A stretch of DNA of 64,000 nt. Origin: Vreelandella subterranea. Lineage in GTDB: Bacteria > Pseudomonadota > Gammaproteobacteria > Pseudomonadales > Halomonadaceae. Position 1 is the first letter of the stretch; every line of letters starts with the position of its first letter. Both the position numbers and the translations under genes were made by a program. The notes under the pieces are model-generated. The model saw only the letters and a list, made by a program, of their open reading frames with translations, was not told the origin of the DNA and searched no databases. Positions 37,887 to 46,381 of the stretch are shown here, in pieces. The stretch spans positions 186,001-250,000 of the forward strand of contig NZ_FOGS01000001.1 of the NCBI RefSeq assembly GCF_900111305.1, in the 5' to 3' direction.

Positions 37887-39077
37887 TCAGGCCACACTGC
37901 CATGGGGATCGATGACGAATTTCTTGGCCGCGCCACCGTCGAAGTCGGCATAGCCCTGGGGCGCCTGATCCAGGTTGATCATCTGGACATTGACCGCATC
38001 GGCGATGTTGACCTTGCCAAACAGGATAGCCTGCATCAGCGGGCGATGGTACTTCATCACCGGACACTGGCCGGTATGGAAGCTGTGGGATTTGGCCCAG
38101 CCGAGGCCAAAGCGCATGCTTAAAGCACCCTGCTGGGCCGCCTTGTCCTCCGAACCGGGGTCTTCGGTTACGTAGAGGCCCGGAATGCCGATCTGGCCGC
38201 CCGCGCGGGTCAGCGACATTGCCGAGTTGAGCACCGTGGCAGGCGCTTCCTTGCCGTGGTTGCAGCCGCAGGCGTGGGCCTCGAAGCCGACGCAGTCGAC
38301 GAAGGCATCGACTTCACGCTCGCCAAGAATCACCTCGATCTTGTCGGCCATGTCGCCGTCCTGGGTCAGGTCGATGGTCTCGCAGCCAAAGCTGCGCGCC
38401 TGGGCCAGGCGCTCTTCGATCATGTCGCCGACGATCACGCAGGCCGCGCCCAGCAGTTGGGCGGAAACCGCCGCCGCCAGCCCGACGGGACCCGCTCCGG
38501 CGATATAGACGGTGCTGCCTGGGCCGACACCGGCGGTCACACAGCCGTGGAAGCCGGTGGGGAAGATATCGGAGAGCAGGGTCAGGTCCTTGATCTTCTC
38601 CATGGCCTGATCGGCATCCGGGAACTTCAGCAGATTAAAATCGGCATAGGGCACCATCACGTATTCGGTCTGTCCGCCGACCCAGCCGCCCATGTCCACG
38701 TAGCCGTAGGCGGCGCCGGGACGCGATGGATTGACGTTGAGGCAGATGCCGGTCTGGCCGGACTTGCAGTTGCGGCAGCGGCCACAGGCAATATTGAACG
38801 GCACCGAGACCAAGTCGCCCGGCTTGATAAATTCAACGTCGCGACCGGCCTCGACCACCATGCCGGTGATTTCGTGGCCGAGTACCAGGCCAGGCTGGGC
38901 AGTGGTGCGGCCGCGAACCATATGCTGGTCGCTGCCGCAGATATTGGTGGTGACGACCTTGAGAATCACGCCGTGCTCGCACTTGCGATTGCCAAGGGCA
39001 AGTTCGGGATAAGCGATAGACTCAACGGCGACCTCACCCGGCCCCTTGTAGACGACTCCGCGATTGGCTGCATTCAT
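37887..39077 (-). CDS. fdhA: Glutathione-independent formaldehyde dehydrogenase
   Basis: About 396 residues from the ATG at 39077 (MNAANRGVVYKGPGEVAVES). Medium-chain zinc dehydrogenase: catalytic zinc region CGSDQHMVRGRT and GHEITG, structural zinc four-Cys lobe CGRCRNCKSGQTGIC, NAD motif YIAGAGPVGLAAA. The close relative is the P. putida enzyme, which oxidises formaldehyde to formate with NAD+ and no glutathione. It removes formaldehyde released by GbcAB and DgcAB. It is upstream of fdsB-fdsA on the same strand. Confidence 0.95.
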   Translation of the reverse strand: MNAANRGVVYKGPGEVAVESIAYPELALGNRKCEHGVILKVVTTNICGSDQHMVRGRTTAQPGLVLGHEITGMVVEAGRDVEFIKPGDLVSVPFNIACGRCRNCKSGQTGICLNVNPSRPGAAYGYVDMGGWVGGQTEYVMVPYADFNLLKFPDADQAMEKIKDLTLLSDIFPTGFHGCVTAGVGPGSTVYIAGAGPVGLAAAVSAQLLGAACVIVGDMIEERLAQARSFGCETIDLTQDGDMADKIEVILGEREVDAFVDCVGFEAHACGCNHGKEAPATVLNSAMSLTRAGGQIGIPGLYVTEDPGSEDKAAQQGALSMRFGLGWAKSHSFHTGQCPVMKYHRPLMQAILFGKVNIADAVNVQMINLDQAPQGYADFDGGAAKKFVIDPHGSVA

Positions 39078-39364
39078 GGCTGGCTCCTGTGGATTATTAT
39101 TCTGCTCGATAGAGTGAATTGCGCTTATCCAGCCTATCTCCTCCGCCTTCCGGAACTTGCTCAGCAAAGGCATTCACATATCTATTCGAGACATCCCTGC
39201 CAAGACGATACTCGAAGGGCTCCATAGCTCGGCAGTTACTTTTATTGCCTTGGCAGATGTTTGTCGTAAACGCTCTATCCCTTGTCGCTAGCAGCAATGA
39301 ATACGCTGTCACTTCAACGCATTATCCACTCTTCTACAAAGTCAATAACGTCACGGTAGCCTTT

Positions 39365-41115
39365 ATGATCTATACCACCGCAATACTGTTGAGCCTGGTC
39401 GGCTATTTTGTCATCGGCCATCTGGCCGGACGACGCGTCAAGGGGCTGGATGACTATCTGGTCGCCGGTCGCAATGCGCCTACCTTCTTTATCCTGGGCA
39501 CGCTGGTGGCAAGCTACCTGAGTACCAGCGCCTTTCTCGGCGAAACGGGCTTTGCCTACCAGGGCTACCCGTTCGTCATGCTGATTTTTGCCGCGGTGAG
39601 CACCTCGGGCTGCCTGCTGGGCGCGCTGGTGTTCGGCCGTTACCTGCGCCGCAGCGGCGCCAAGACCGTGCCGGAGTTTTTTGGCAAGCGCTTTGCCTCG
39701 CGGCGCGTTCAGGTCATTGCCGGGCTTACCACGGTGTTCGGCCTGGGCGCGTACCTGCTGGGGGTCATGCAGGGTGCGGGCATCATGTTCGCCGAGCTGA
39801 CCGGCATGCCCTACTGGGTGGGGCTGGTGCTGGTGTGGGCGACCTACACCGGTTTTATTCTGTATTCGGGCTCGCCCGGTGTGATGTTGACCGACACCGT
39901 CATGTTCGTGATCTTCTCGCTGGCCGCAGTGGGTGGGTCGCTCTACGTGATCCACGACCTGGGTGGCTGGAGCGGCGTTGTAGAGGGCCTGCTGAGCCAG
40001 ACCGACAAGCCCGGCATTGCCCTGTGGCAGAGGTGATCGAAGGACCTGATGCCAGCTTCTCCTCCCCCGGCGAGGCGCTCGTCTGGGGGTTGACCCTGGG
40101 CCTCGTCTGGGCGGCGGTGCTGGCGGCCAGTCCCTGGCAGTCCAGCCGCTACCTGATGGCGCGTAACGAGCACGTGGTGATGCGCTCGGCCATGCTGACG
40201 GCGGTGGCGCTCGGCGTCTTCTATGCGCTGATGATGATGACAGGTGCGGCGATCAATCTCTACGACCCGACCCTCGACCCTGAACGCTCCATGGTCTGGG
40301 TGGCGCTCAATATCCTGCCCGCCTGGCTTGGGGTGGTCATTCTGACCGGGGTATTCGCGGCCGGACTGTCGTCCTGCTCGACGTTCCTATCGATCATCGG
40401 CTTTAGCCTTTCCAACGATATTCTGCCCGCCTCGCTGAACGAAAAATCGGCCTTGCGCAAGAGCCGGTTCGCGGTACTTGCAGCGGGGCTGATCGCGCTG
40501 GTGCTGGCGCTCTTCCAGCCACCGGCGGTGATGGCGGTGGTCTGGTTTGCCGCCACGCTGTTTGCCTCTTCCTGGGGGCCGGTGGCCCTGATGAGCATCT
40601 GGAGTCGGCGGATTACCGCCGCCGGGGCCAGCTGGGGCCTGGCGGTGGGGTTTGTCGGCAACCTGGCCCTGTCGCTGATGGTGCAAGCCGAGTGGGTCAG
40701 CCTGCCGGTTTATCTGCACCCGGTGCTGCTGAGCACGCTGATGGCACTGGCCGCCATTATACTGGCCTCCGCCCTGACCCGCGTCAGCCCAGCCGAAGCC
40801 GATTACCGGGCCTCCCTGCATGAATTCGATGCCCGGGCACTGAGCGGCTGGGTGTCCGGCACCCGTTGGATCGCGCTATGCACCATGCTCTCGGGGATCG
40901 CCATCGGGCTGTTCTTGTGGCAAGAATACGCGGTCACCCTGGCGGGCTACGCCGAGCGCTTCGGGCTCTCCGCCGGCGCGGTGCAGGGCGGCTACCTGCT
41001 GGCGGTCGGCTGCGGCGGTATGCTGCTGCTTGCCGGTGCCGTCGGCTACCGGGTGGTGCGCCCCCACCCCCAGAACGCCGCTGCGGCGCCTGCGGCCAAG
41101 GTCGACACCCCCTAG
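39365..41115 (+). pseudogene. Na+/solute symporter (SSS family) split by one frameshift
   Basis: From the ATG at 39365 a sodium:solute symporter runs through about six spans (LDDYLVAGRNAPTFF, LSTSAFLGETGFAYQGY) and stops at 40034-40036 after PGIALWQR. The remaining spans (VIEGPDASFSSPGEALVWGL onward, with SSCSTFLSIIGFSLSNDIL) continue in another forward frame up to 41115. Joined, the parts make a normal length symporter of about 580 residues. The break lies near 40020-40036. It is either a recent pseudogene or a sequencing error; both halves look under selection. It diverges from fdhA, so an amine or betaine-type substrate is possible. Confidence 0.85.
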
Positions 41116-41166
41116 GCACAGGAAAATCAGGCGAGCCAATGACCTTTGGCCCGCCTGAATGCCCCA

Positions 41167-41191
41167 ACCGCCCACCTGACCGGTGGGCGGT
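41167..41191 (+). terminator. Hairpin after the symporter gene
   Basis: Ten-bp perfect stem (41167-41176 with 41182-41191), 5-nt loop, followed by a weak T-rich stretch (TCCTCTTTG). Confidence 0.6.
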
Positions 41192-41222
41192 CCTCTTTGT
41201 ATTCACGGCCGGGAGTCCGACA

Positions 41223-42110
41223 ATGCCGACTAGTCATTACCAGCGTGGTCTCGTCATGGTGGTGCTGGGCGTGGTGTTTCTCAGCTTCGACGGTTTGCTG
41301 ATACGCCTGGCACACACCGACGGCTGGACCATCGTGTTCTGGCGCGGGTTATTGATGTGCTGCGTGCTGGGGCTTGTGTGCTGGGCAGGCAAGCGGCTGG
41401 CGATGCTGAGCCGTCACCCGGTTTCCTCACTGGCCTCCGCCCTGTTGCTGGGGCTGATATCCAGCCTGTTTGTGCTGGCGGTCATGAACGCCAAGGTGGC
41501 CAACGTGGTGGTGATCCTGAGTACCGCACCGCTGTTTGCCGCGCTGTTCTCGCGGATTTTTCTGGGCGAAAGCGTCGCGCTGCGAACCCTGGTGGCCATT
41601 GCCGTCTGCATGCTGGGCATGAGCCTGGTCTTCATGGGCGACGGGGCCATGGGAATGCTGGCAGGTAACCTTTACGCCCTGGCGGCAGCAGCGGCCATTG
41701 GCGGTAACCTGACGCTGCTGCGCCGCTATCCAGCGATTGACACCATGACGGTGATCGCTGGCGGCGGTCTGCTTTCGGCGGCCATTGCCCTGCCCATGGC
41801 GTCGCCGCTGACCCTGGACGCCGAGCGCTATGGCGTACTGGCGTTGATGGGGCTGATACAGATGCCCCTGGCCACGGTGCTGATCAACAGCGCCACCCGC
41901 TACCTGCCATCGACGGAGGTGGCACTGTTCTACCTGGTCGAAACCGCACTGGGCACGCTGTGGGTGTGGTGGCTATTGGGCGAGACGCCTGGCGCCTCGA
42001 CGCTCATGGGAGGGGCGGTCGTGATCACGATACTGGTGCTGCACGCCTGGCGCGGCTTGCACCTGGAAAGGCAGCGCCTTGAGCTTTATCCGGAACTGGT
42101 TGGTAAATAG
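41223..42110 (+). CDS. DMT-superfamily (EamA) transporter
   Basis: 295 residues with ten predicted spans in two EamA repeats; the first repeat includes FLSFDGLLIRLAHTDGWTIVFWR and the second ends with a short basic tail. The start at 41223 is chosen since GGGAG precedes it by about seven bases and the longer frame upstream overlaps the symporter in another frame. Such proteins export amino acids or metabolites; the substrate is unknown. It is convergent with the etf-dgc operon. Confidence 0.85.
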   Translation: MPTSHYQRGLVMVVLGVVFLSFDGLLIRLAHTDGWTIVFWRGLLMCCVLGLVCWAGKRLAMLSRHPVSSLASALLLGLISSLFVLAVMNAKVANVVVILSTAPLFAALFSRIFLGESVALRTLVAIAVCMLGMSLVFMGDGAMGMLAGNLYALAAAAAIGGNLTLLRRYPAIDTMTVIAGGGLLSAAIALPMASPLTLDAERYGVLALMGLIQMPLATVLINSATRYLPSTEVALFYLVETALGTLWVWWLLGETPGASTLMGGAVVITILVLHAWRGLHLERQRLELYPELVGK

Positions 42111-42124
42111 CCAGTAACGCCATT

Positions 42125-42149
42125 AAAAAGCCCGCCGCGAGGCGAGCTT
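42125..42149 (-). terminator. Terminator of the dgc-etf operon
   Basis: Stem 42128-42136 with 42141-42149 (one mismatch), loop GCGA, followed on the minus strand by TTTTT. It lies 35 bases past the etfB stop. Confidence 0.78.
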
Positions 42150-42183
42150 AAATGGCGATTGGATACAGTGTGATCAAGGCACC

Positions 42184-42993
42184 TCAGCGCAGCACACCTT
42201 CTTCCTTGAGTAGCGTAAAAATCGCCTCGGCGCCCTGTTCGGGTGTCACATCGTTCAACAGTTGTCCGCCGCCGCTGTCGGCCTTGGCCGCCGCTGCCTT
42301 GAAACGGTCACGCGCCGAGGCTGACTTGACGATTTTTAGCCGTTTGGGCCGCTTGCGTGCGGGCTGCACACGCCACTGGGTTTGCAGTTCATCGGTCACG
42401 CTGGCACAGGCACAATCCGCCAACTCACCGCGTCGTGCCGGGCCGAAGGCGCTCTGGCGCGCGGCCGGGGCACTGCTATCCACCGTAGCGATGGCCGGTA
42501 AGCGTACCTTCAGGCGGCGGCGTTTGCCCCGTGGCAGGGCCTGCAGCACCGTGGCGACCCCCTGCTCGATGCTTTCGATTTCCGCCAGGCCACTGACCAC
42601 CGTCCAGCCGAGTGTTTCGGCCAGCAGATAGGGCACCAGGCCCGAGCCCTCTCCGGTCTCGGCGCGCGTCCCCGTCAGCACCAGCTGCGGCGCGGCGAAG
42701 CGCAGTATGTTGGCCAAGGCCGGAACGACATCCGCGTCCGGGTCCTGATTAATGCGTTTGACCCTGCTAATGCCCATCCCCAGATAGCCACGCATGGCGT
42801 CCCCGCAGGCTTCACCACCATCGCCTGCATGCATGAGCTGAACGCTCGCGTCACCCAGGGACAGTGCCATTTCCACCGCGCGGGCATCATGGTCGGCACG
42901 CCGCGCCCGCCCGGTCAGCGGATGACGCCCCACCGACACCAGAACAGCAACGCTGAGCTCAGCGTCATTCAATGTATTGACGTTATGCGGCAT
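42184..42993 (-). CDS. etfB: Electron transfer flavoprotein beta subunit, dgc-associated
   Basis: 269 residues from the ATG at 42993 (MPHNVNTLND); the longer frame lies over etfA. ETF-beta landmarks: VSVGRHPLTGRARRADHDARAVEMAL, QLVLTGTRAETGEGSGLVPYLLAETLG and the lysine/arginine-rich end. With EtfA it forms the FAD/AMP heterodimer that takes electrons from dimethylglycine dehydrogenase. The sequence is divergent from housekeeping ETF, as in the Pseudomonas dgc operon. It overlaps the etfA stop by 11 bases. Confidence 0.9.
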   Translation of the reverse strand: MPHNVNTLNDAELSVAVLVSVGRHPLTGRARRADHDARAVEMALSLGDASVQLMHAGDGGEACGDAMRGYLGMGISRVKRINQDPDADVVPALANILRFAAPQLVLTGTRAETGEGSGLVPYLLAETLGWTVVSGLAEIESIEQGVATVLQALPRGKRRRLKVRLPAIATVDSSAPAARQSAFGPARRGELADCACASVTDELQTQWRVQPARKRPKRLKIVKSASARDRFKAAAAKADSGGGQLLNDVTPEQGAEAIFTLLKEEGVLR

Positions 42994-44260
42994 CGCGATT
43001 CTCCTGCTGCTGTTCTCGATAACGCTCGACACGTGCGACCAGCGCGGCGAGGATGTCGCCGGCGTCGCCGATGACGGCGAGATCGGCGCGCTTGACCATA
43101 TCGCACCGCTCGTCCAGGTTAATGGCAACGACCTTCTCGCAGGTCTGAATACCCTGGAGGTGCTGTATGGCCCCCGAAATGCCCACCGCCACATAGACGC
43201 GCGCGGACACCCAGGTGCCCGATGCGCCCACCTGTCGATCGCGGGCCATGAATCCATCGTCCACGGCGACGCGCGATGCTCCCTTGGCCGCACCGAGCAC
43301 CTGGGCGGCGTGGTGGTAGCCCTCCCAATCCTTGACACCATTCCCGGCCGACAGAATGAACTCCGCCTCTGCCAGTGACACGCTGGCGGGATCGACGGGG
43401 ACTTCGCCCATGTCCTCGATGCGCCCCAGCACGTCGGGCAGCGGCTGGTTCAGCTCGACCGGCTGGGCGGCATGGCGGGTCTCGCTGACCGGCTCGGCGC
43501 ACTCCGCCAGCGCCAGCACGACGCGTGGCAGGTGGCGGGTAATATCGCTCGTTCCCGCGGCACCGCGTGCCGTACAACGCCACCCGGTGGCGCTATGTTC
43601 ATCCGCCTCGACATGCCAGACCTGGGTCGCTGGACGCTCGCCCAGCCGCACGGCCAGGCGCCGCCCCTGCTCGCCGCCACCGAGCTGGGAGTCGGGCACC
43701 AGCCAGAAGCGGGGTGCCATCTCCCGTTCTACGGCGCTCAAGGCCGCCAGCCGCGCCTCCGGGGCAAAGCCTGTGTAGACCTCGTCATCCAGGTGCACCA
43801 CGCGATCAATACCGGCGTCGCCCAGTGCCGCTGCTTTATGCTCGCCAAACACAATCGCCACCACGGCGCCGGGATGCTCGCCATCGGCATCCGCCATTTG
43901 CCGGGCCAGCCCCAGCAGGTCCTTATCGTGACCTGACAGTCGCCCGCCGGTCATATCAGGCACCACGGCCACCAGGAAGGCGGGATCTTCAATGGTTACT
44001 GTTCGGCGGCTGTCTTGAGGCGCCGCTGTTGTCGCAGCGGCCTGCCCGCCTTGCTGAAGGCCGCTACGGTCAATACGCTTGATGCCATTGGGGCCGATAA
44101 AACCCACTGCACGGGGGTTCTTGCGCACCACACCGTTGGGCCCCGGCCACTCGCTGAGCGCTGCGTTGCCCATCTCGAGAAGCACACTGGCATGCTCGGG
44201 ATGCAGACGGTTGCGGGCGATCCACTCACGACGCGGATCGCGGCGAATAGTCTCACTCAT
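42983..44260 (-). CDS. etfA: Electron transfer flavoprotein alpha subunit, dgc-associated
   Basis: 425 residues, longer than a typical alpha subunit because of about 90 extra N-terminal residues (RRDPRREWIARNRLHPEH, GPNGIKRIDRSG). The C-terminal FAD domain is recognisable: AEFILSAGNGVKDWEGYHHAAQVLGAAKGASRVAVDDGFM near 294-335 and VGASGTWVSARVYVAVGISGAIQHLQG. Overlaps dgcB by four bases (ATGA-type coupling). Confidence 0.92.
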   Translation of the reverse strand: MSETIRRDPRREWIARNRLHPEHASVLLEMGNAALSEWPGPNGVVRKNPRAVGFIGPNGIKRIDRSGLQQGGQAAATTAAPQDSRRTVTIEDPAFLVAVVPDMTGGRLSGHDKDLLGLARQMADADGEHPGAVVAIVFGEHKAAALGDAGIDRVVHLDDEVYTGFAPEARLAALSAVEREMAPRFWLVPDSQLGGGEQGRRLAVRLGERPATQVWHVEADEHSATGWRCTARGAAGTSDITRHLPRVVLALAECAEPVSETRHAAQPVELNQPLPDVLGRIEDMGEVPVDPASVSLAEAEFILSAGNGVKDWEGYHHAAQVLGAAKGASRVAVDDGFMARDRQVGASGTWVSARVYVAVGISGAIQHLQGIQTCEKVVAINLDERCDMVKRADLAVIGDAGDILAALVARVERYREQQQENRDAA

Positions 44261-46275
44261 ACGATCACCTCTTCAGCTGTCGGCGTTGCAGCGGGCTGGC
44301 GGGACGCGCCGGACGCCTCACCGGCGGGGCGCTCCACCAGGGCATCGGCCACGAGTTCAGCGATATCGCGCACCTCGGCGCTGGTATCCACCACGCCCTC
44401 AAGCATCGCCGTGCACTGGGGGCAGCCCACCGCGACCAGCTCGGCGCCGCTTTCCTTGACGTCATTCATGCGCATGTCGGGAATCCGCTGCTTGCCGGGA
44501 ATATCGGTAATGGGCGCGCCGCCACCGCCGCCGCAGCAGCGCGAGCGGGAACCGGAACGTTCCATCTCCTTGAGCTCGATGCCCAGCGCCTTGAGCACGT
44601 TGCGGGGCGCCTCAAACTCGCCGTTATAGCGCCCCAGGTAACAGGGGTCGTGATAGGTGACGCTGCCGCCCTTCCAGGGGGAGAAGGTCAGCCGACCCGC
44701 GTCATACAATTCAGCAATGAAGGTGCTGTGATGGCGTACCTCATAGACGCCCCCCAGCTCGCCATACTCGTTGCCCAACACATGAAAGCTGTGGGGGTCG
44801 CAGGTGACGATCTGCTGGAAGCGGTACTTGGAAAGGGTGGCAATATTGCGCTTTGCCAGGGACTGGAACGTTGCTTCGTCGCCCAGACGCCGTGCCACGT
44901 CACCGCTGTCACGCTCTTCGTCCCCCAGGACCGCGAAATCCACCTCGGCGGCGCGCAGCACCTTGACCAGTGCGCGCAGGGTGCGCTGATTACGCATGTC
45001 GAAGCTGCCGTCACCCAGCCACAACAGCACATCGACCTGTTGGAGGTCTGCCATGCGAGGGAGGTTGAGATCCGCCGCCCAGTTGAGCCGTGAGCCGGGA
45101 TCAAAACCGCCGAGGTTGTCGGTGGCGATCAGATTGTCGAGCACCTCGGCGCCCTTGTTGGGGGTCTTGCCTCGCTCTAACGTCAGGTGGCGGCGCATAT
45201 CGACAATCGCATCCACGTGCTCGATCATCATCGGGCACTCTTCGACACAGGCGCGGCAGGTCGTACACGACCATAGCGTCTCGGCGTCCACCAGCGATGC
45301 CCCCTCCGGCAATGCAGCAGGGGCCACGATCGGCCCATGGGGGGTACCGTGGTGCTCACCCACCGGCTTGCCGGGGTAAGGCGTGCCAGCATAATTGGCA
45401 TCACTGCCACCGGCCATGCCGACGACCATGTCCTGGATCAGTTTCTTGGGGTTGAGCGGCTGACCGGCGGCAAGGGCCGGACATGCCGCCTCGCAGCGGC
45501 CGCACTGTACACAGGCATCGAAGCCCAGCAGCTGGTTCCAGGTGAAATCGGCGGGCTTTTCCACGCCCAGGGGCGCCGTCTCGTCCTCCAGGTTCAGCGC
45601 CTTGAGGCCCGTTGAACGGCCGCCGCCCCCTTTCTTGGTCGAAAAGCGCTCCGGCCGACGGTGGAAAGCCAGATGCAGGGCGCCTGCAAAGGCGTGCTTC
45701 ATGGGCCCGCCCCAGGTCATGCCGAAGAACATTTCGCCCAGGCCCCAGGCCACTAAGCCAACCAGCACCACCACGAGGAACCAACTGGTGCTTCCTTCAA
45801 GCAAGCCTTCGGGTAGCAGGCCCACCGTGGGCAAGGTGATCAGGAAGACACTAACCGAAAACGCCATCAGGCTCTTGGGTAGGCGCATCCAGGGGCCTTT
45901 GGAGAGGCGCGCCGGAGGATTGATACGCCGCCGCGCCACAAAGAGGCTGCCGACGAACATGGAGGCACTGGCAAGCAGCAGTAACCCACCCAGTAGCGGG
46001 CTGGCGATGCCCAGGCCATGCACCAGGATCATCAGCACGGCGGCGGCCACGAAGCCACCGGCGGTGGCCACGTGGGTATTGGAGATCATTTTGTCGCGGG
46101 CAACGACATGGTGCAGGTCCACCAGGTAACGTCGCGGCAACGCCGCCAGCCCCTTGAACAGGTTGACGGGTGCTGGCCGCCCCTGACGCCACAGGCGTAT
46201 ACGCCGCAAGGCACCGATCACCGCCAGGGCCAGGGCAGTAAAAATCAGTATCGGAAGTATTGTATTTAGCATCAC
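44257..46275 (-). CDS. dgcB: Dimethylglycine-catabolism Fe-S membrane protein
   Basis: 672 residues. An N-terminal hydrophobic part has several spans (residues about 5-25, 75-115, 140-200), then two [4Fe-4S] motifs (CVQCGRCEAACP near 256 and CTTCRACVEECPMM near 343) and two CCG-type heterodisulfide-reductase-like domains (TYHDPCYLGRYNGEFE and RSRCCGGGGGAP, QCTAMLE). It likely links DgcA or its ETF to the quinone pool at the membrane. It follows dgcA after a 106-base gap filled by a repeat hairpin. Confidence 0.92.
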   Translation of the reverse strand: MMLNTILPILIFTALALAVIGALRRIRLWRQGRPAPVNLFKGLAALPRRYLVDLHHVVARDKMISNTHVATAGGFVAAAVLMILVHGLGIASPLLGGLLLLASASMFVGSLFVARRRINPPARLSKGPWMRLPKSLMAFSVSVFLITLPTVGLLPEGLLEGSTSWFLVVVLVGLVAWGLGEMFFGMTWGGPMKHAFAGALHLAFHRRPERFSTKKGGGGRSTGLKALNLEDETAPLGVEKPADFTWNQLLGFDACVQCGRCEAACPALAAGQPLNPKKLIQDMVVGMAGGSDANYAGTPYPGKPVGEHHGTPHGPIVAPAALPEGASLVDAETLWSCTTCRACVEECPMMIEHVDAIVDMRRHLTLERGKTPNKGAEVLDNLIATDNLGGFDPGSRLNWAADLNLPRMADLQQVDVLLWLGDGSFDMRNQRTLRALVKVLRAAEVDFAVLGDEERDSGDVARRLGDEATFQSLAKRNIATLSKYRFQQIVTCDPHSFHVLGNEYGELGGVYEVRHHSTFIAELYDAGRLTFSPWKGGSVTYHDPCYLGRYNGEFEAPRNVLKALGIELKEMERSGSRSRCCGGGGGAPITDIPGKQRIPDMRMNDVKESGAELVAVGCPQCTAMLEGVVDTSAEVRDIAELVADALVERPAGEASGASRQPAATPTAEEVIV

Positions 46276-46292
46276 AGCTCACCTAACGGGCG

Positions 46293-46376
46293 AGCTGGAA
46301 GCTGGAAGCCGGAAGCCGGAAGAAAAGGGCAAAGAGCTGCGATTCACTTCCAGCTTCCAGCTTCTGGCTTCCAACT
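46293..46376. repeat. Hairpin built of 7-bp GGAAGCY tandem repeats between dgcA and dgcB
   Basis: The left arm (46296-46322) has four consecutive GGAAG units spaced seven bases; the right arm (46347-46373) has the inverted series. Arms of about 27 nt pair with a few mismatches or G-U pairs across a 24-nt loop. It lies inside an operon, after the dgcA stop and before the dgcB start. Confidence 0.85.
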
Positions 46377-46381
46377 GGTGG

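Noticed and set aside
39097-39312. 71-residue open frame on the minus strand upstream of fdhA
   Set aside because: No RBS or known family; the stretch is more likely the divergent promoter region of fdhA and the symporter.
40866-41222. Long N-terminal extension of the DMT transporter
   Set aside because: Arg/Gly-rich out-of-frame reading of the symporter 3' end; the start at 41223 has a good RBS and begins a normal EamA protein.
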